Assembly: GCA_905233755.1 (NCBI GenBank) | Contig: CAJODM010000012.1 | Coordinates: forward strand, 1-64,000 | Source: an uncultured Ruminococcus sp. | GTDB lineage: Bacteria; Bacillota; Clostridia; Oscillospirales; Acutalibacteraceae | Direction of reading: 5' to 3' | Length of the DNA: 64,000 nt | In this document: positions 28,889 through 37,155 of the stretch, piece after piece | Position numbering within the stretch: position 1 is the first letter of the stretch | Layout of the letters: every line of letters begins with the position of its first letter | Position numbers and translations under genes: made by a program | The notes under the pieces: model-generated | Told to the model about the DNA's origin: nothing | Databases searched by the model: none | Seen by the model: the letters and a program-made list of their open reading frames with translations, nothing else

Positions 28889-29485
28889 CTAGATGACCGA
28901 TCCGAACTCGGACAGGATATCGGTGACGGCGCGCTTGTTGCGGGTGAGCATCGCGATCATCACCTCATAGAACAGCTCGGGGTTCTTGTAGAAGTTCTTC
29001 CTTAGCAGCCGCGCCTGGGTGATATCCGGCACATAGACCGAGAACCGCAGAAGATCCATCTCGCCGCCCGAGATGGCACAGTTCACCGTATAGCCGTTCT
29101 CACCTTTCTCGATCGTGACCTTGTTCTCGCGCTCGATCCGCTCCCGCTCGAGGAGCAGCAGCGCACACTCGGTCGCGCGTTCTCTGACGGTGAGGGCGAG
29201 CGTGTCCTCGAGTTGCGTCGCGATCATCTCGCCGTTCTCGGTGTTTCGGTACAGCGTATCGCTGCCCTCGATGGGGGCGATGTTCCCGTTACGGCTCAAA
29301 TCGTCGAAGCATGTGCTCGCCTCAAAGTAGTTCGCAAGCCCCTTCTCAAGCAGGGCGTTCACCACCGTCTCCTTGCTCATCGGCTGGCCGACCGTCTTGA
29401 AGAGGTAGCAGATGAGGGTGCGTATCTCGGTTTTGGAGCGCATCCCGCCGAGGATGATCCCTTCGTCAAAGGTATCAAATGCCAT
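28889..29485 (-). CDS. DUF4364 family protein, winged-helix-like
   Basis: A 198-aa cytoplasmic protein. The N-terminal part (about 10-75: RTLICYLFKTVGQPMSKETVVNALLEKGLANYFE) has the helix pattern of a winged helix-turn-helix, and the rest has the RERATECALLLLERER helix and beta strands typical of DUF4364. It is therefore probably a DNA-binding or protein-binding regulator; no target is known. ATG at 29485 was chosen for the GGCGGTG site 8 nt upstream. It has its own promoter and converges with bofA, with only 46 bp between the stops. Confidence 0.75.
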   Translation of the reverse strand: MAFDTFDEGIILGGMRSKTEIRTLICYLFKTVGQPMSKETVVNALLEKGLANYFEASTCFDDLSRNGNIAPIEGSDTLYRNTENGEMIATQLEDTLALTVRERATECALLLLERERIERENKVTIEKGENGYTVNCAISGGEMDLLRFSVYVPDITQARLLRKNFYKNPELFYEVMIAMLTRNKRAVTDILSEFGSVI

Positions 29486-29512
29486 ATCGTCACACCGCCT
29501 TTCTGATACACA

Positions 29513-29542
29513 ATTATACCATTTTATCCCGTTCGATGTCAA
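29513..29542 (-). promoter_or_regulatory. Vegetative promoter of the DUF4364 gene
   Basis: On the minus strand TTGACA (29537-29542), 18-bp spacer, TATAAT (29513-29518). Confidence 0.8.
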
Positions 29543-29547
29543 CAGAA

Positions 29548-29574
29548 ACCGGAGGGCTTTTTCGGCCCTCCGGT
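29548..29574 (-). terminator. Terminator-like hairpin after spo0A
   Basis: ACCGGAGGGC and GCCCTCCGGT form a perfect 10-bp stem with a 7-nt loop. The stem lies 26 nt after the spo0A stop and is followed on the minus strand by TTCTG, a weak T-run. Confidence 0.65.
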
Positions 29575-29599
29575 CCCGTTTTTTGCCGAAAGATTCGTT

Positions 29600-30379
29600 T
29601 CAGCTTGCATTCTTCATTTGCAGACGGAGCTTATCGGATATCATCGCGATGAACTCGCTGTTGGTGGGCTTTCCGCGCGATCCCTGGATGGTATAGCCAA
29701 AGTACGAGTTCAGCACTTCGACGTCGCCGCGATCCCACGCCACCTCGATCGCGTGGCGGATGGCACGCTCGACGCGCGATGAGGTCGTCTCATACTTCTT
29801 GGCGACCGACGGATAGAGCTGCTTGGTGACCGCGTTGATGATCTCGGGCTTCTCGATGCACATGATGATCGAATCGCGCAGGTAGTGGTACCCCTTGATA
29901 TGCGCCGGTACACCGATCTGGTGCAGGATCTCGGTCACCTTCAGCTCGAGGTTATAGCTCTCATAGGACGAGGGGCGGATGCCGCCCTTCTGGCGGATCT
30001 TGCTGCGCTTGTTCATGCGAACGATATTCTCCGCCAGATCAGACAGATTGAACGGCTTGAGCACAAAGTAGCTCGCGCCCGCGCTCATGACCTCGCGCTC
30101 CAGCACCGGACTGTCAAACGACGAGTAGATGATGAACAGCGGCAGCTTCTCTGGCTTGGAGCGACGGACAGCGCGCATCACCCCGATGCTGTCGACGTGC
30201 GTCATGAACAGGTCCATGACGACTACGTCCGGATGATCCGAGTCGATGCGGGCGATGAGCTCTTCGCCGTCTTTTGAACATACGCCGGTGATGATGTTGT
30301 GCTTCTCAAATTCGCTTTTGGTTTCTGTAATATTGTCAGCCGAGTCCTGCGTAATCAAAAGTTTGATTTTTTCAGTCAT
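29600..30379 (-). CDS. spo0A: Sporulation master regulator Spo0A
   Basis: A 259-aa response regulator that commits cells to sporulation. In the receiver domain (1-125) the phospho-acceptor is Asp56 in VVVMDLFM, the Lys is K108 in VLKPF and a Ser lies at 86/87. The usual Asp-Asp acidic pair near residue 11 reads Gln-Asp (ITQDSADN). The effector domain (about 150-259) has the diagnostic [19 protein letters not shown] recognition helix and [22 protein letters not shown] at 30379 follows AGGAGATG. The gene lies downstream of spoIVB, the usual Firmicutes order, and has a 0A box and a palindrome in its upstream region. Confidence 0.96.
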   Translation of the reverse strand: MTEKIKLLITQDSADNITETKSEFEKHNIITGVCSKDGEELIARIDSDHPDVVVMDLFMTHVDSIGVMRAVRRSKPEKLPLFIIYSSFDSPVLEREVMSAGASYFVLKPFNLSDLAENIVRMNKRSKIRQKGGIRPSSYESYNLELKVTEILHQIGVPAHIKGYHYLRDSIIMCIEKPEIINAVTKQLYPSVAKKYETTSSRVERAIRHAIEVAWDRGDVEVLNSYFGYTIQGSRGKPTNSEFIAMISDKLRLQMKNAS

Positions 30380-30410
30380 TTTTACATCTCCTATTTCTTT
30401 TTGTAAGGAT

Positions 30411-30433
30411 AGTTTACCATAAATTGGTAAACT
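30411..30433 (-). promoter_or_regulatory. Perfect palindrome in the spo0A leader
   Basis: AGTTTACC, 7-nt centre, GGTAAACT. It lies between the 0A box and the spo0A ribosome site, in the likely 5' leader or promoter. It could be an operator or an mRNA hairpin. Confidence 0.45.
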
Positions 30434-30466
30434 TGGCAATAGAAAACATAAAAATTTTTTAGAGAA

Positions 30467-30480
30467 ATATTCGACAAATT
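30467..30480 (-). promoter_or_regulatory. Spo0A-binding site (0A box)
   Basis: The minus strand reads AATTTGTCGAATAT, containing the core TGTCGAA and the flanking T and TA of the consensus. It is placed about 90 bp before the spo0A start codon, consistent with autoregulation as known for Bacillus. Confidence 0.65.
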
Positions 30481-30500
30481 CTGTGCGTTTTGCACCGAAC

Positions 30501-31499
30501 CTAGCCCGTTATCCCGCCATAGCTTGCATAATTCCTCCGCATATTTCCGATTGAGATCCCGTATCCCTTCTCGGGCGCGTTGACGAACACATGGGTCACC
30601 GCGCCGACGAGCTTTCCGTTCTGGACGATGGGGCTGCCGCTCATCCCCTGGACGATGCCGCCGGTCTTTTGCAGCAGCGTTTCGTCCGTGACGCGGACGA
30701 CCATGTTCTGGCCGTTCTTATTGTCGGGGGTGACGGTCTCTATCTCGACTTTATACGGAGTGACACCGCTGTCGTCCACGGTTGCATACAGGGTCGCGTC
30801 TCCTGTGGTGATCTCTTCATCGCCGGCGCACTGGATGCGCGTATCACTCATCAGGGTGTGATACCGTCCATACACGCCGAACGCGTTGTTCAGCGTGATG
30901 GAGCCGATGCTCGTGTCGCTCATATAGCCGTTCAGCCCGCCGGCGACACCGCGCTCTGCGCGCGTGATCGAGGTGATCTGTGCGTCCATGATCTCGCCGT
31001 TCTTCAGCGGCATGAGCATACCGGTGTCGCGGTCACATACGCCGTGTCCCAGCGCGCCGAACGACATCGTGCTCTCGTCAAAGTAGGTGACGGTGCCGAG
31101 CCCTGCGGTCGAGTCGCGCACCCACAGCCCCGCTTCATATTCGCTGTCGTCATTCATCCCGGGGGTCAGGGTTACGGTTATTGGGGTGTTATCGCGCGAT
31201 AGCAATAATTCAATATCCTCTCCCTGAGACGTCGTGATGATCTCTTTGAGCTGTTCGTTCGAGGTGATCTCCTCATCGTCTGCTGTCATGATGACGTCAT
31301 TCTTTTTGATACCGGCCATATCCGCGCTGCTGTAGGTGTCGACGTTAATCACAAGAACGCCGCTGGTGTACAGCTTGAGCCCGAACGGCATCCCGCCGAG
31401 GAAAACCGTGTCGTTATCCTTAGCAGCCGCGCGCGGGCATATCGCGCACAGAAGGCACAGCACAAAGGCAACTGTCAAATTTTTCTTCCATCTATTCAT
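30501..31499 (-). CDS. spoIVB: SpoIVB serine peptidase
   Basis: A 332-aa secreted forespore peptidase that triggers sigma-K processing across the intermembrane space. It has an N-terminal signal/anchor (about 8-26) and a PDZ domain (about 40-115: [24 protein letters not shown]). The SpoIVB peptidase domain has the catalytic His in [10 protein letters not shown] and the catalytic Ser in [22 protein letters not shown]. It is somewhat shorter than the Bacillus protein (about 425 aa). AAAGGAGGG lies before the ATG. It is followed by spo0A with 121 bp between. Confidence 0.95.
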   Translation of the reverse strand: MNRWKKNLTVAFVLCLLCAICPRAAAKDNDTVFLGGMPFGLKLYTSGVLVINVDTYSSADMAGIKKNDVIMTADDEEITSNEQLKEIITTSQGEDIELLLSRDNTPITVTLTPGMNDDSEYEAGLWVRDSTAGLGTVTYFDESTMSFGALGHGVCDRDTGMLMPLKNGEIMDAQITSITRAERGVAGGLNGYMSDTSIGSITLNNAFGVYGRYHTLMSDTRIQCAGDEEITTGDATLYATVDDSGVTPYKVEIETVTPDNKNGQNMVVRVTDETLLQKTGGIVQGMSGSPIVQNGKLVGAVTHVFVNAPEKGYGISIGNMRRNYASYGGITG

Positions 31500-31573
31500 T
31501 ATATCCCTCCTTTACGTTGCCTATGCTATTATTTGCAATATCGCTTTCGTCATGTTGTCAATCGCTGTATGTT

Positions 31574-31588
31574 GTCGGATTGTCCGAC
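31574..31588. promoter_or_regulatory. Palindrome between spoIVB and cca
   Basis: GTCGGA-TTG-TCCGAC in the divergent intergenic region. On the minus strand it fills a 17-bp space between GGTATC and CATACA, which loosely resemble forespore sigma boxes for spoIVB. The latter reading is tentative. Confidence 0.35.
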
Positions 31589-31629
31589 GATACCGCTTTT
31601 TGCGAATATATGTCAATTTTTATTTCTGA

Positions 31630-31663
31630 TTTAGAATTAAATATAAGAAAACCATGCTATAAT
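31630..31663 (+). promoter_or_regulatory. Promoter of cca with TTTAGAATTAAA at -35
   Basis: TATAAT at 31658-31663 is preceded by TGC. The -35 zone holds TTTAGAATTAAA (31630-31641) in place of TTGACA. The same 12 bases lie at exactly the same distance before the TATAAT of the polysaccharide operon at 52304. Confidence 0.55.
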
Positions 31664-31695
31664 TTGAGAGAGTATAGAGAGAGGGGGGTGACGGG

Positions 31696-33030
31696 ATGCC
31701 GACGATCGTTCTGCCCGATGACGCGCGCACGATCATCGACCGGCTGCACGACGCGGGATACGAGTGTTATGCGGTCGGCGGATGTGTGCGCGACTGTCTG
31801 CTGGGGATGACGCCCCACGACTGGGATTTTGCCACCTCGGCACTGCCCGATGAGATCGAGCGGGTGTTCTCTGACCTTGTTACCGTGGATGTGGGCAAGC
31901 GATACGGTACCATCGCGGTACTCCTGAACGGTCACTCGTATGAGGTGACGACCTATCGCGTGGACGGCGACTATACCGATGCGCGCCACCCCGACGAGGT
32001 GCGGTTCTCGCCTTGTCTGAGGGATGATCTGTCGCGCCGCGACTTCACCGTGAACGCGATGGCGTACGATCCGATCGGCGGGCTGTACGACGCCTTTGAC
32101 GGGGAGCGCGACCTTCGATATCGGGTGATCCGGTGCGTCGGCGACCCGACACATCGGTTCGGTGAGGATGCGCTGCGCGTGCTGCGCGCGCTGCGGTTCT
32201 CCTCGGTGCTGGGATTCTCGATCGAGCCCGCGACTGAGCGCGCAATCTTCTCCTGCTGTGACCGCCTGTCCGATATCGCGCCCGAGCGACTGATGCGCGA
32301 GCTGCTGCGCCTGCTGTGCGGCGATAACGTCAGCGCTGTGCTGCGGCGGTATCGGTCGGTGATCGCTGTGTTCATCCCCGAGCTGTCCGGTACCTTCGAC
32401 TTTGCCCAGAACACCCCTCATCATAACCGCGACGTGTATAAGCATATCGTCGCCTCAATCAAGAATATCGAGCCCGATCCGGTGCTGCGGACGACCATGC
32501 TGTTCCACGATATCGGCAAGCCGATGTCGCTGGTCGTTGACCGTCGCGGGATATCGCACTTCAAGGGACACCCGATGCTCTCTGCTGCGATGAGCGAGGA
32601 GATTCTGCGCCGACTGTGCTGTTCGAACAACTTCATCGATGACGTGTGCACCCTGATACGCTACCATGATGAGCGGCTGACGCCCGATCCGCCGATGCTC
32701 AAACGGTACCTGAAGACCCTCGGCGAGCGGCGGATGCGGATGCTGTTATCGGTACAGCGCGCCGATATCCTTGCTCAGTCGATGTACCTGCGTCAGGAGA
32801 AGCTGTCGACCCTTAGCCAATGCGAGCAGGAGGTCGAGCGGATCCTCTCGTCCGGCGAGTGCTACCGCCTGTCGATGCTCGCAGTCAACGGGCGGGATAT
32901 CCTGCATCTCGGTGTCAGCGCGGGCGTCAGGATCGGCGAGCTGCTCGACGAGGTGCTCGACAAGGTGATTGACGGCGAGCTTTTGAACGACCGCGACGCG
33001 CTTCTGTCCTATCTCAGACAGCGGATTTGA
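31696..33030 (+). CDS. cca: CCA tRNA nucleotidyltransferase with HD domain
   Basis: A 444-aa class II nucleotidyltransferase that adds or repairs the 3' CCA end of tRNAs. The head domain shows AVGGCVRDCLLG and the metal-binding DWD (HDWDFAT), then RRDFTVNAMA and the nucleotide-selecting RFGEDALRVLRALRF. An HD phosphohydrolase domain (about 245-370) has MLFHDIGKP and KGHPMLSA. The arrangement is like other Clostridia proteins annotated as CCA-adding enzymes; it could be a poly(A) polymerase of the same family. GGGGGGTGACGGG precedes the ATG. rnpB follows, so this short stretch is concerned with tRNA maturation. Confidence 0.9.
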   Translation: MPTIVLPDDARTIIDRLHDAGYECYAVGGCVRDCLLGMTPHDWDFATSALPDEIERVFSDLVTVDVGKRYGTIAVLLNGHSYEVTTYRVDGDYTDARHPDEVRFSPCLRDDLSRRDFTVNAMAYDPIGGLYDAFDGERDLRYRVIRCVGDPTHRFGEDALRVLRALRFSSVLGFSIEPATERAIFSCCDRLSDIAPERLMRELLRLLCGDNVSAVLRRYRSVIAVFIPELSGTFDFAQNTPHHNRDVYKHIVASIKNIEPDPVLRTTMLFHDIGKPMSLVVDRRGISHFKGHPMLSAAMSEEILRRLCCSNNFIDDVCTLIRYHDERLTPDPPMLKRYLKTLGERRMRMLLSVQRADILAQSMYLRQEKLSTLSQCEQEVERILSSGECYRLSMLAVNGRDILHLGVSAGVRIGELLDEVLDKVIDGELLNDRDALLSYLRQRI

Positions 33031-33055
33031 CAAATCTTCCGCGCTATCTTATAAT
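33027..33055 (+). promoter_or_regulatory. Strong promoter of rnpB
   Basis: TTGACA, 17-bp spacer, TATAAT. Both boxes are perfect consensus, and the -35 overlaps the cca stop codon. The predicted start is at the first paired base of the RNA. Confidence 0.88.
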
Positions 33056-33061
33056 AGAACG

Positions 33062-33410
33062 GCGAGTAAATCAGGCAGTCGCGGGCGACGGCCGAAAGGC
33101 CCCGTCCGAGGAAAGTCCGGGCTTCACAGAGCGAGGATAACGGCTAACGGCCGCCGGGGGCGACCCTAGGGATAGTGCAACAGAAAAGAACCGCGAACCT
33201 TATAAAAGGCGCAAGGGTGGAAAGGCGAGGTAAGAGCTCACCAAGGCAGGGGAGACCCTGTCGTTGTGTAAACCCTATCCGAAGCAACACCGTGGAGGGA
33301 CATACGGCCTGCTCGGCCGTCCCGAGGAGGTGGCATTGAGCCGTAGCGGCAACGCACGGCCAAGATAGATGACTGCCCGATACAGAACCCGGCTTACAGA
33401 TTTACTCGCT
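33062..33410 (+). ncRNA. rnpB: RNase P RNA
   Basis: The catalytic RNA of RNase P, which matures tRNA 5' ends. The P1 helix is visible as GCGAGTAAATC (33062-33072) pairing with GATTTACTCGC (33399-33409). Universal core segments are present: GAGGAAAGTCCGGGCTTC near 33110, ACAGAAA near 33180, and the 3' core ending in ACAGAACCCGGCTTAC near 33383. Length of about 350 nt is normal. Confidence 0.95.
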
Positions 33411-33422
33411 ACATCATAACAG

Positions 33423-33449
33423 AAGGACGCGGCATACGCCGCGTCCTTT
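33423..33449 (+). terminator. Terminator after rnpB
   Basis: AAGGACGCGGC, loop ATAC, GCCGCGTCCTT, then TTGTG. An 11-bp perfect stem with a short T-run. Confidence 0.75.
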
Positions 33450-33493
33450 GTGACTATATCGACTGCTGTGTACTGTTTCGATCGCTGACGGGG

Positions 33494-34171
33494 TCAGTTC
33501 CGATCACGATGCGGCTCGACCCGTATGACTTCGCGCCATACGCTCACAAGGTTCTTCGAGACCGTCCGATCCTCGTGCAGGCATCCGAAGTACCAGCACC
33601 TAAACCGCGTGTTCCTGAGCACCGTATCGAGGAAGAGGTTGAGGTCGTTGACCGCCGCTGACCTGTCCACCACGCGCTTCACCGATGCCGGCGGCTCGTG
33701 GGTGACGATGATGTCGACGCGTAGGCGCCGGCTGCGGATGTTCTCGACCGCATAGGCGAGCTCCTCGTCCGTCGGCATCGACAGCGGATGCTCGGACTCG
33801 TCATGGGTATGGGGATCGAGCCCGCCGCCGATCGCGAGCACCTGTAGCCCGTCGATGGTATAAATCTCGCCCCGCTTCAGACAATAGATATTGTGGTCGA
33901 TGCGATACCCTTTGGCACAGTAGAGGTCCACCTCGCGGAACGCCTTGAGCCGCTCGTGGTTCTCGTGCGCGCCGTCGACGAACAGGATATCGAACTTCTT
34001 CTTCGAGAGCTTTTTGAGGTTTTTTAGTTCTTTTTCAGAATTATCCCAGATAAAGCCGAAGTCGCCCGTGACGATGAGCTTGTCGCCTTTCTTGAGCCCC
34101 TTGAGCCGTCGATCGTTGAGGTCATCGAGGTCGCCGTGGGTATCGCCGGTGATAAAAATCACGTTATCCAT
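33494..34171 (-). CDS. Metallophosphoesterase (calcineurin-like)
   Basis: A 225-aa cytoplasmic protein with the dinuclear-metal phosphoesterase motifs in order: GDTHGD (about 8-13), GDFGF, GAHENH, THEPP and GCLH. Substrate is not predictable; relatives include nucleotide and protein phosphatases. ATG at 34171 was chosen because the protein then begins directly with the first beta strand (NVIFITGDTHG); only a weak AGAAAAGAG site precedes it. It is a single gene facing away from its upstream neighbour, separated by a 113-bp promoter region. Confidence 0.85.
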   Translation of the reverse strand: MDNVIFITGDTHGDLDDLNDRRLKGLKKGDKLIVTGDFGFIWDNSEKELKNLKKLSKKKFDILFVDGAHENHERLKAFREVDLYCAKGYRIDHNIYCLKRGEIYTIDGLQVLAIGGGLDPHTHDESEHPLSMPTDEELAYAVENIRSRRLRVDIIVTHEPPASVKRVVDRSAAVNDLNLFLDTVLRNTRFRCWYFGCLHEDRTVSKNLVSVWREVIRVEPHRDRN

Positions 34172-34190
34172 CTCTTTTCTATAAAAAAAC

Positions 34191-34219
34191 TTGATATAAT
34201 TTGCAGAATGGTGTAAAAT
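34191..34219 (+). promoter_or_regulatory. Promoter for the first carboxypeptidase-like gene
   Basis: TTGATA, 17-bp spacer, TAAAAT with a TG one base upstream, 66 bp before the start codon at 34285. Confidence 0.65.
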
Positions 34220-34284
34220 TATCATGAATATATATGTTGATGAGGAACGTACCATTATCTTATCATAGTCCGAGGGATTTTTCT

Positions 34285-35664
34285 ATGAACAAAAAGGTTA
34301 CATTTTTACTGTCCCTGCTGCTGATATTTACCATCCTGGTCGGCGCTCTCGCGCTTCCCGCGTCCTCCTATGAGAACAACGTGAATCCGACCTCCTCTGC
34401 GATACTGCTTGTGAACCTCGATACCGACACGGTCGTATATGAGCGGAACGCCGATACCACATGGTATGCCGGCAACCTGTCTGAGCTGATGACCTTCATC
34501 GTCGCGTATCAGAACAACTCCGACCTCGAGAACAGGAAGGTGAGCGTTACGCGTGACTTTGTCGATCAGCTCGACAGCCCTGACGGGTGTCTTGATCGGT
34601 TCGTCGGGCGCGCGATCACGGGCCGCGATTTGCTGGCGGTGATGCTGCTGACATCGGGCAGCGACGCCGCCTACCTGCTCGCACAGCAGACGACGAACGG
34701 CGATATCGATGCCTTTGTCGATCTGATGAACCAGAAGGCAAAGGAGCTCGGCTGCCGTTATACGACCTTCACGTCTCCCGGTGCTGACACATCGCGGTCC
34801 CAGATGACGAGCTGCTCCGATATGGCGCTGATCTATCGCAGCGCGATGGGGATCGAACTCTTCGACGACCTGATGGCGTCGGCTGAATATGTGCCCGATG
34901 GATTTGACGAGGACAAGTTCACCGTCACGGCCCAGAATTCTATGATGATCGAATCAAGCCCCTACTACTTTCGCTATGTTACCGGCGGCAAGTATGCGTA
35001 CAGCACGCTCTCCGCATCGAACTTTGTCTGCACGACCGTGTATCGGAACCAGAGCTATCTTTTCGTTGCGCTCAAGGGCAAGCATTCTGCCGAGCAGAAC
35101 CCCTTTGTCGATGCAAAACGCCTCACCACATGGGCGTATCTGCATCTGACGAACCAGCGCGTCGTTCCGGTCGATACCCTGATGGCGTCCGTGAAGTATA
35201 AGATGCCGTGGGGCAAGGGCTCGATCGAGCTGTACGCCGCGAACGCTGCCGTGCGCACCGTTCCGAGCGACTATGATACGGCGGATTTTACGGTGAAGCT
35301 CGATGTGCCCAAGACCGTCTCCCTGCCTGTCTTCGAGGGGCAGAACATCGGCAGCGCGGGCATCTACTACGGCAAGGAGAAGATCGACGAGGTCGCGCTG
35401 GTCGCCTCGCGGTCGAAGGGCGTCTCGATGATCACCGACGTGCGCGGGTTTCTCAAGGGTGCCTACTCGCGGCTGATGCCGCTCGATCCCGGCGAAGAGG
35501 TCGAGCCGACCGCGCAGCCGACCGCATCCGAATCATCCGATGGATCGGCGAGCTCGGCAACCTCTGCAACGACAGCGACCTCAGCGACCTCGGCTACCGC
35601 CGCGACGACAGCGTCATCCGCGACTGCTGCGACCTCGGCTTCGTCCGCCGAACCCTCTGAGTAA
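34285..35664 (+). CDS. S11 D,D-carboxypeptidase-like protein, active site lost (paralogue 1)
   Basis: A 459-aa exported protein with a signal peptide (about 5-28), a peptidase-S11 (DacF-like) domain and a C-terminal beta domain (about 310-415). A low-complexity Ser/Ala/Thr tail (about 425-459) takes the place of the usual amphipathic membrane anchor. The fold is recognisable (LLVNLDTDTVVYERNAD, RDLLAVMLLTSGSDAAYLLA, DLMNQKAKELGC). The catalytic motifs are changed: SxxK reads NLSE in AGNLSELMT, SxN reads SGS, and no KTG is found (VTGGKYAY). It is therefore probably not an enzyme; it may bind peptidoglycan or act as a regulator. It is followed by a second degenerate paralogue 16 bp downstream. 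Confidence 0.8.
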   Translation: MNKKVTFLLSLLLIFTILVGALALPASSYENNVNPTSSAILLVNLDTDTVVYERNADTTWYAGNLSELMTFIVAYQNNSDLENRKVSVTRDFVDQLDSPDGCLDRFVGRAITGRDLLAVMLLTSGSDAAYLLAQQTTNGDIDAFVDLMNQKAKELGCRYTTFTSPGADTSRSQMTSCSDMALIYRSAMGIELFDDLMASAEYVPDGFDEDKFTVTAQNSMMIESSPYYFRYVTGGKYAYSTLSASNFVCTTVYRNQSYLFVALKGKHSAEQNPFVDAKRLTTWAYLHLTNQRVVPVDTLMASVKYKMPWGKGSIELYAANAAVRTVPSDYDTADFTVKLDVPKTVSLPVFEGQNIGSAGIYYGKEKIDEVALVASRSKGVSMITDVRGFLKGAYSRLMPLDPGEEVEPTAQPTASESSDGSASSATSATTATSATSATAATTASSATAATSASSAEPSE

Positions 35665-35680
35665 CGATACGGAGAACCCT

Positions 35681-37000
35681 ATGAAGAGTGTTATTCGACT
35701 TGTTTCGATCCTGCTGAGCATGCTGATCCTGTCGGCGGCGCTGTTTTCTGTGCCGGCGGGGGCGGTGACCTTTGACTGCGACGTGACGACCTACTCCGAC
35801 TCGATACTGATGATCAACCTCGACACCGGTATGGAGGTCTACAGCAAGGACGCCGACGCACAGCGCTATCCTGCCAACCTCACCAAGATCATGACCTATA
35901 TCGTCGCCGCCGAGTACTTCGACGACTTCGACAACACCAAGATCCCCGTCAAGCAGAGCATCGTCGACGGCGTGCTCGACAGCGGGATGACCACCTCGGG
36001 GATGGAGTGGCACACCGGCGAGAACCTCAGCGTGACCGATATCCTGTATGAGATGATGATGACCCAGGGGCACGACGCCGCGCTCCTGCTCGCCGACTAT
36101 ATCGGCGAGGGGGACATCTCGGCATTCGTCGAGCTGATGAACGAGAAGGCACAGCAGCTCGGCTGTACCGGCACCCATTTTGCGAACCCGACCGGCGTCC
36201 ATGACGCCGACCACTATACCACCGCGCGCGACTTGGGCATTATGACGCGCTATGCGATGGGGCTGCCGCTGTTCTCCAAGATCTGCGGCACCGCCACCTA
36301 CTATATGGAGGGCGACGATTATCCCATCGTCACCACCAACTATATGATCGATCCCGGGCGCGGCGGCGAGTACTTCTATACCTATGCCACCGGCGTGAAG
36401 AACGGCACCACCGAACAGGCGGGACGGTGTCTTGTCGCGACGGCGGTTTATGACGGCTATGCCTACCTGTGCATCTGCCTGCACGCGCCGTATGATGAGG
36501 AGAAGGAGAAGACCGACCAGTACTGTATGATCGAGGCGGCAGACCTGTTCCGCTGGGCGTTCCTGAACCTGACCTTCGTGACCGCGGTGACCCGCTCTAC
36601 ACCGGTATGCGAGCAGCAGGTCGATCATGCGTGGGATACCGAGTCGATCCTGCTCGTGCCCGAGACGGATCTGAACATCGTCCTGCCCGACGACTATACG
36701 GACGGCGATGTCACCATCACCCCCGATTCGACCGACTCGGTCAGCGCGCCGATCACCAAGGGCGATGTGGTCACCACCGCTACCGTCAGCTATCGGGGCG
36801 AGCCGTTCACCACCATCAACCTTGTCGCGGGCGATTCGGTCGCTGTCAGCCCGATCCTCTATACCACCGACGCGATCCGTACCGTGCTGACCTCGCCGTG
36901 GTTCCTGCTTGCGGTTGGCGTGATCGTCATCCTGTTCATCATCTATGTCTCGGTGTCGTCCTCCTATGCGAAGAAGAGACGGCGCGACAAGCGAAGATAA
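35681..37000 (+). CDS. S11 D,D-carboxypeptidase-like protein, active site lost (paralogue 2)
   Basis: A 439-aa exported protein with a signal peptide (about 1-27), an S11 domain, a beta domain (about 310-390) and a C-terminal membrane helix (about 402-425) with a basic tail. The S11 pattern is stronger than in paralogue 1 (LMINLDTGMEVYSKDAD, LMNEKAQQLGCTGTHFANPTG). The nucleophile Ser of SxxK is Asn (PANLTKIMT), SxN reads QGH and KTG reads KNG (TGVKNGTTEQAGRC). Lys of SxxK remains. I infer a non-catalytic cell-wall protein anchored by its C-terminus. ATG at 35681 follows CGGAGAAC. Confidence 0.82.
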   Translation: MKSVIRLVSILLSMLILSAALFSVPAGAVTFDCDVTTYSDSILMINLDTGMEVYSKDADAQRYPANLTKIMTYIVAAEYFDDFDNTKIPVKQSIVDGVLDSGMTTSGMEWHTGENLSVTDILYEMMMTQGHDAALLLADYIGEGDISAFVELMNEKAQQLGCTGTHFANPTGVHDADHYTTARDLGIMTRYAMGLPLFSKICGTATYYMEGDDYPIVTTNYMIDPGRGGEYFYTYATGVKNGTTEQAGRCLVATAVYDGYAYLCICLHAPYDEEKEKTDQYCMIEAADLFRWAFLNLTFVTAVTRSTPVCEQQVDHAWDTESILLVPETDLNIVLPDDYTDGDVTITPDSTDSVSAPITKGDVVTTATVSYRGEPFTTINLVAGDSVAVSPILYTTDAIRTVLTSPWFLLAVGVIVILFIIYVSVSSSYAKKRRRDKRR

Positions 37001-37012
37001 ATTGAGACTTCT

Positions 37013-37042
37013 GAGCACTTCTGACATTTTTCAGAGGTGCTC
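37013..37042 (+). terminator. Terminator-like hairpin after the carboxypeptidase-like pair
   Basis: GAGCACTTCTG pairs with CAGAGGTGCTC (one wobble) around an 8-nt T-rich loop. The tail TTGTGTT is weak. Confidence 0.5.
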
Positions 37043-37087
37043 TTGTGTTATCATGGGATCGTTCCGCGTTGTTTACAAAACCTTAAC

Positions 37088-37116
37088 TTGACTTTGCTGC
37101 TGCCAACCGATACAAT
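37088..37116 (+). promoter_or_regulatory. Vegetative promoter
   Basis: TTGACT, 17-bp spacer, TACAAT, 39 bp before the TTG start at 37156. Confidence 0.78.
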
Positions 37117-37155
37117 ATATAGTGAAAAGAAATAGCTTTATAAGGAGGATCTGTC

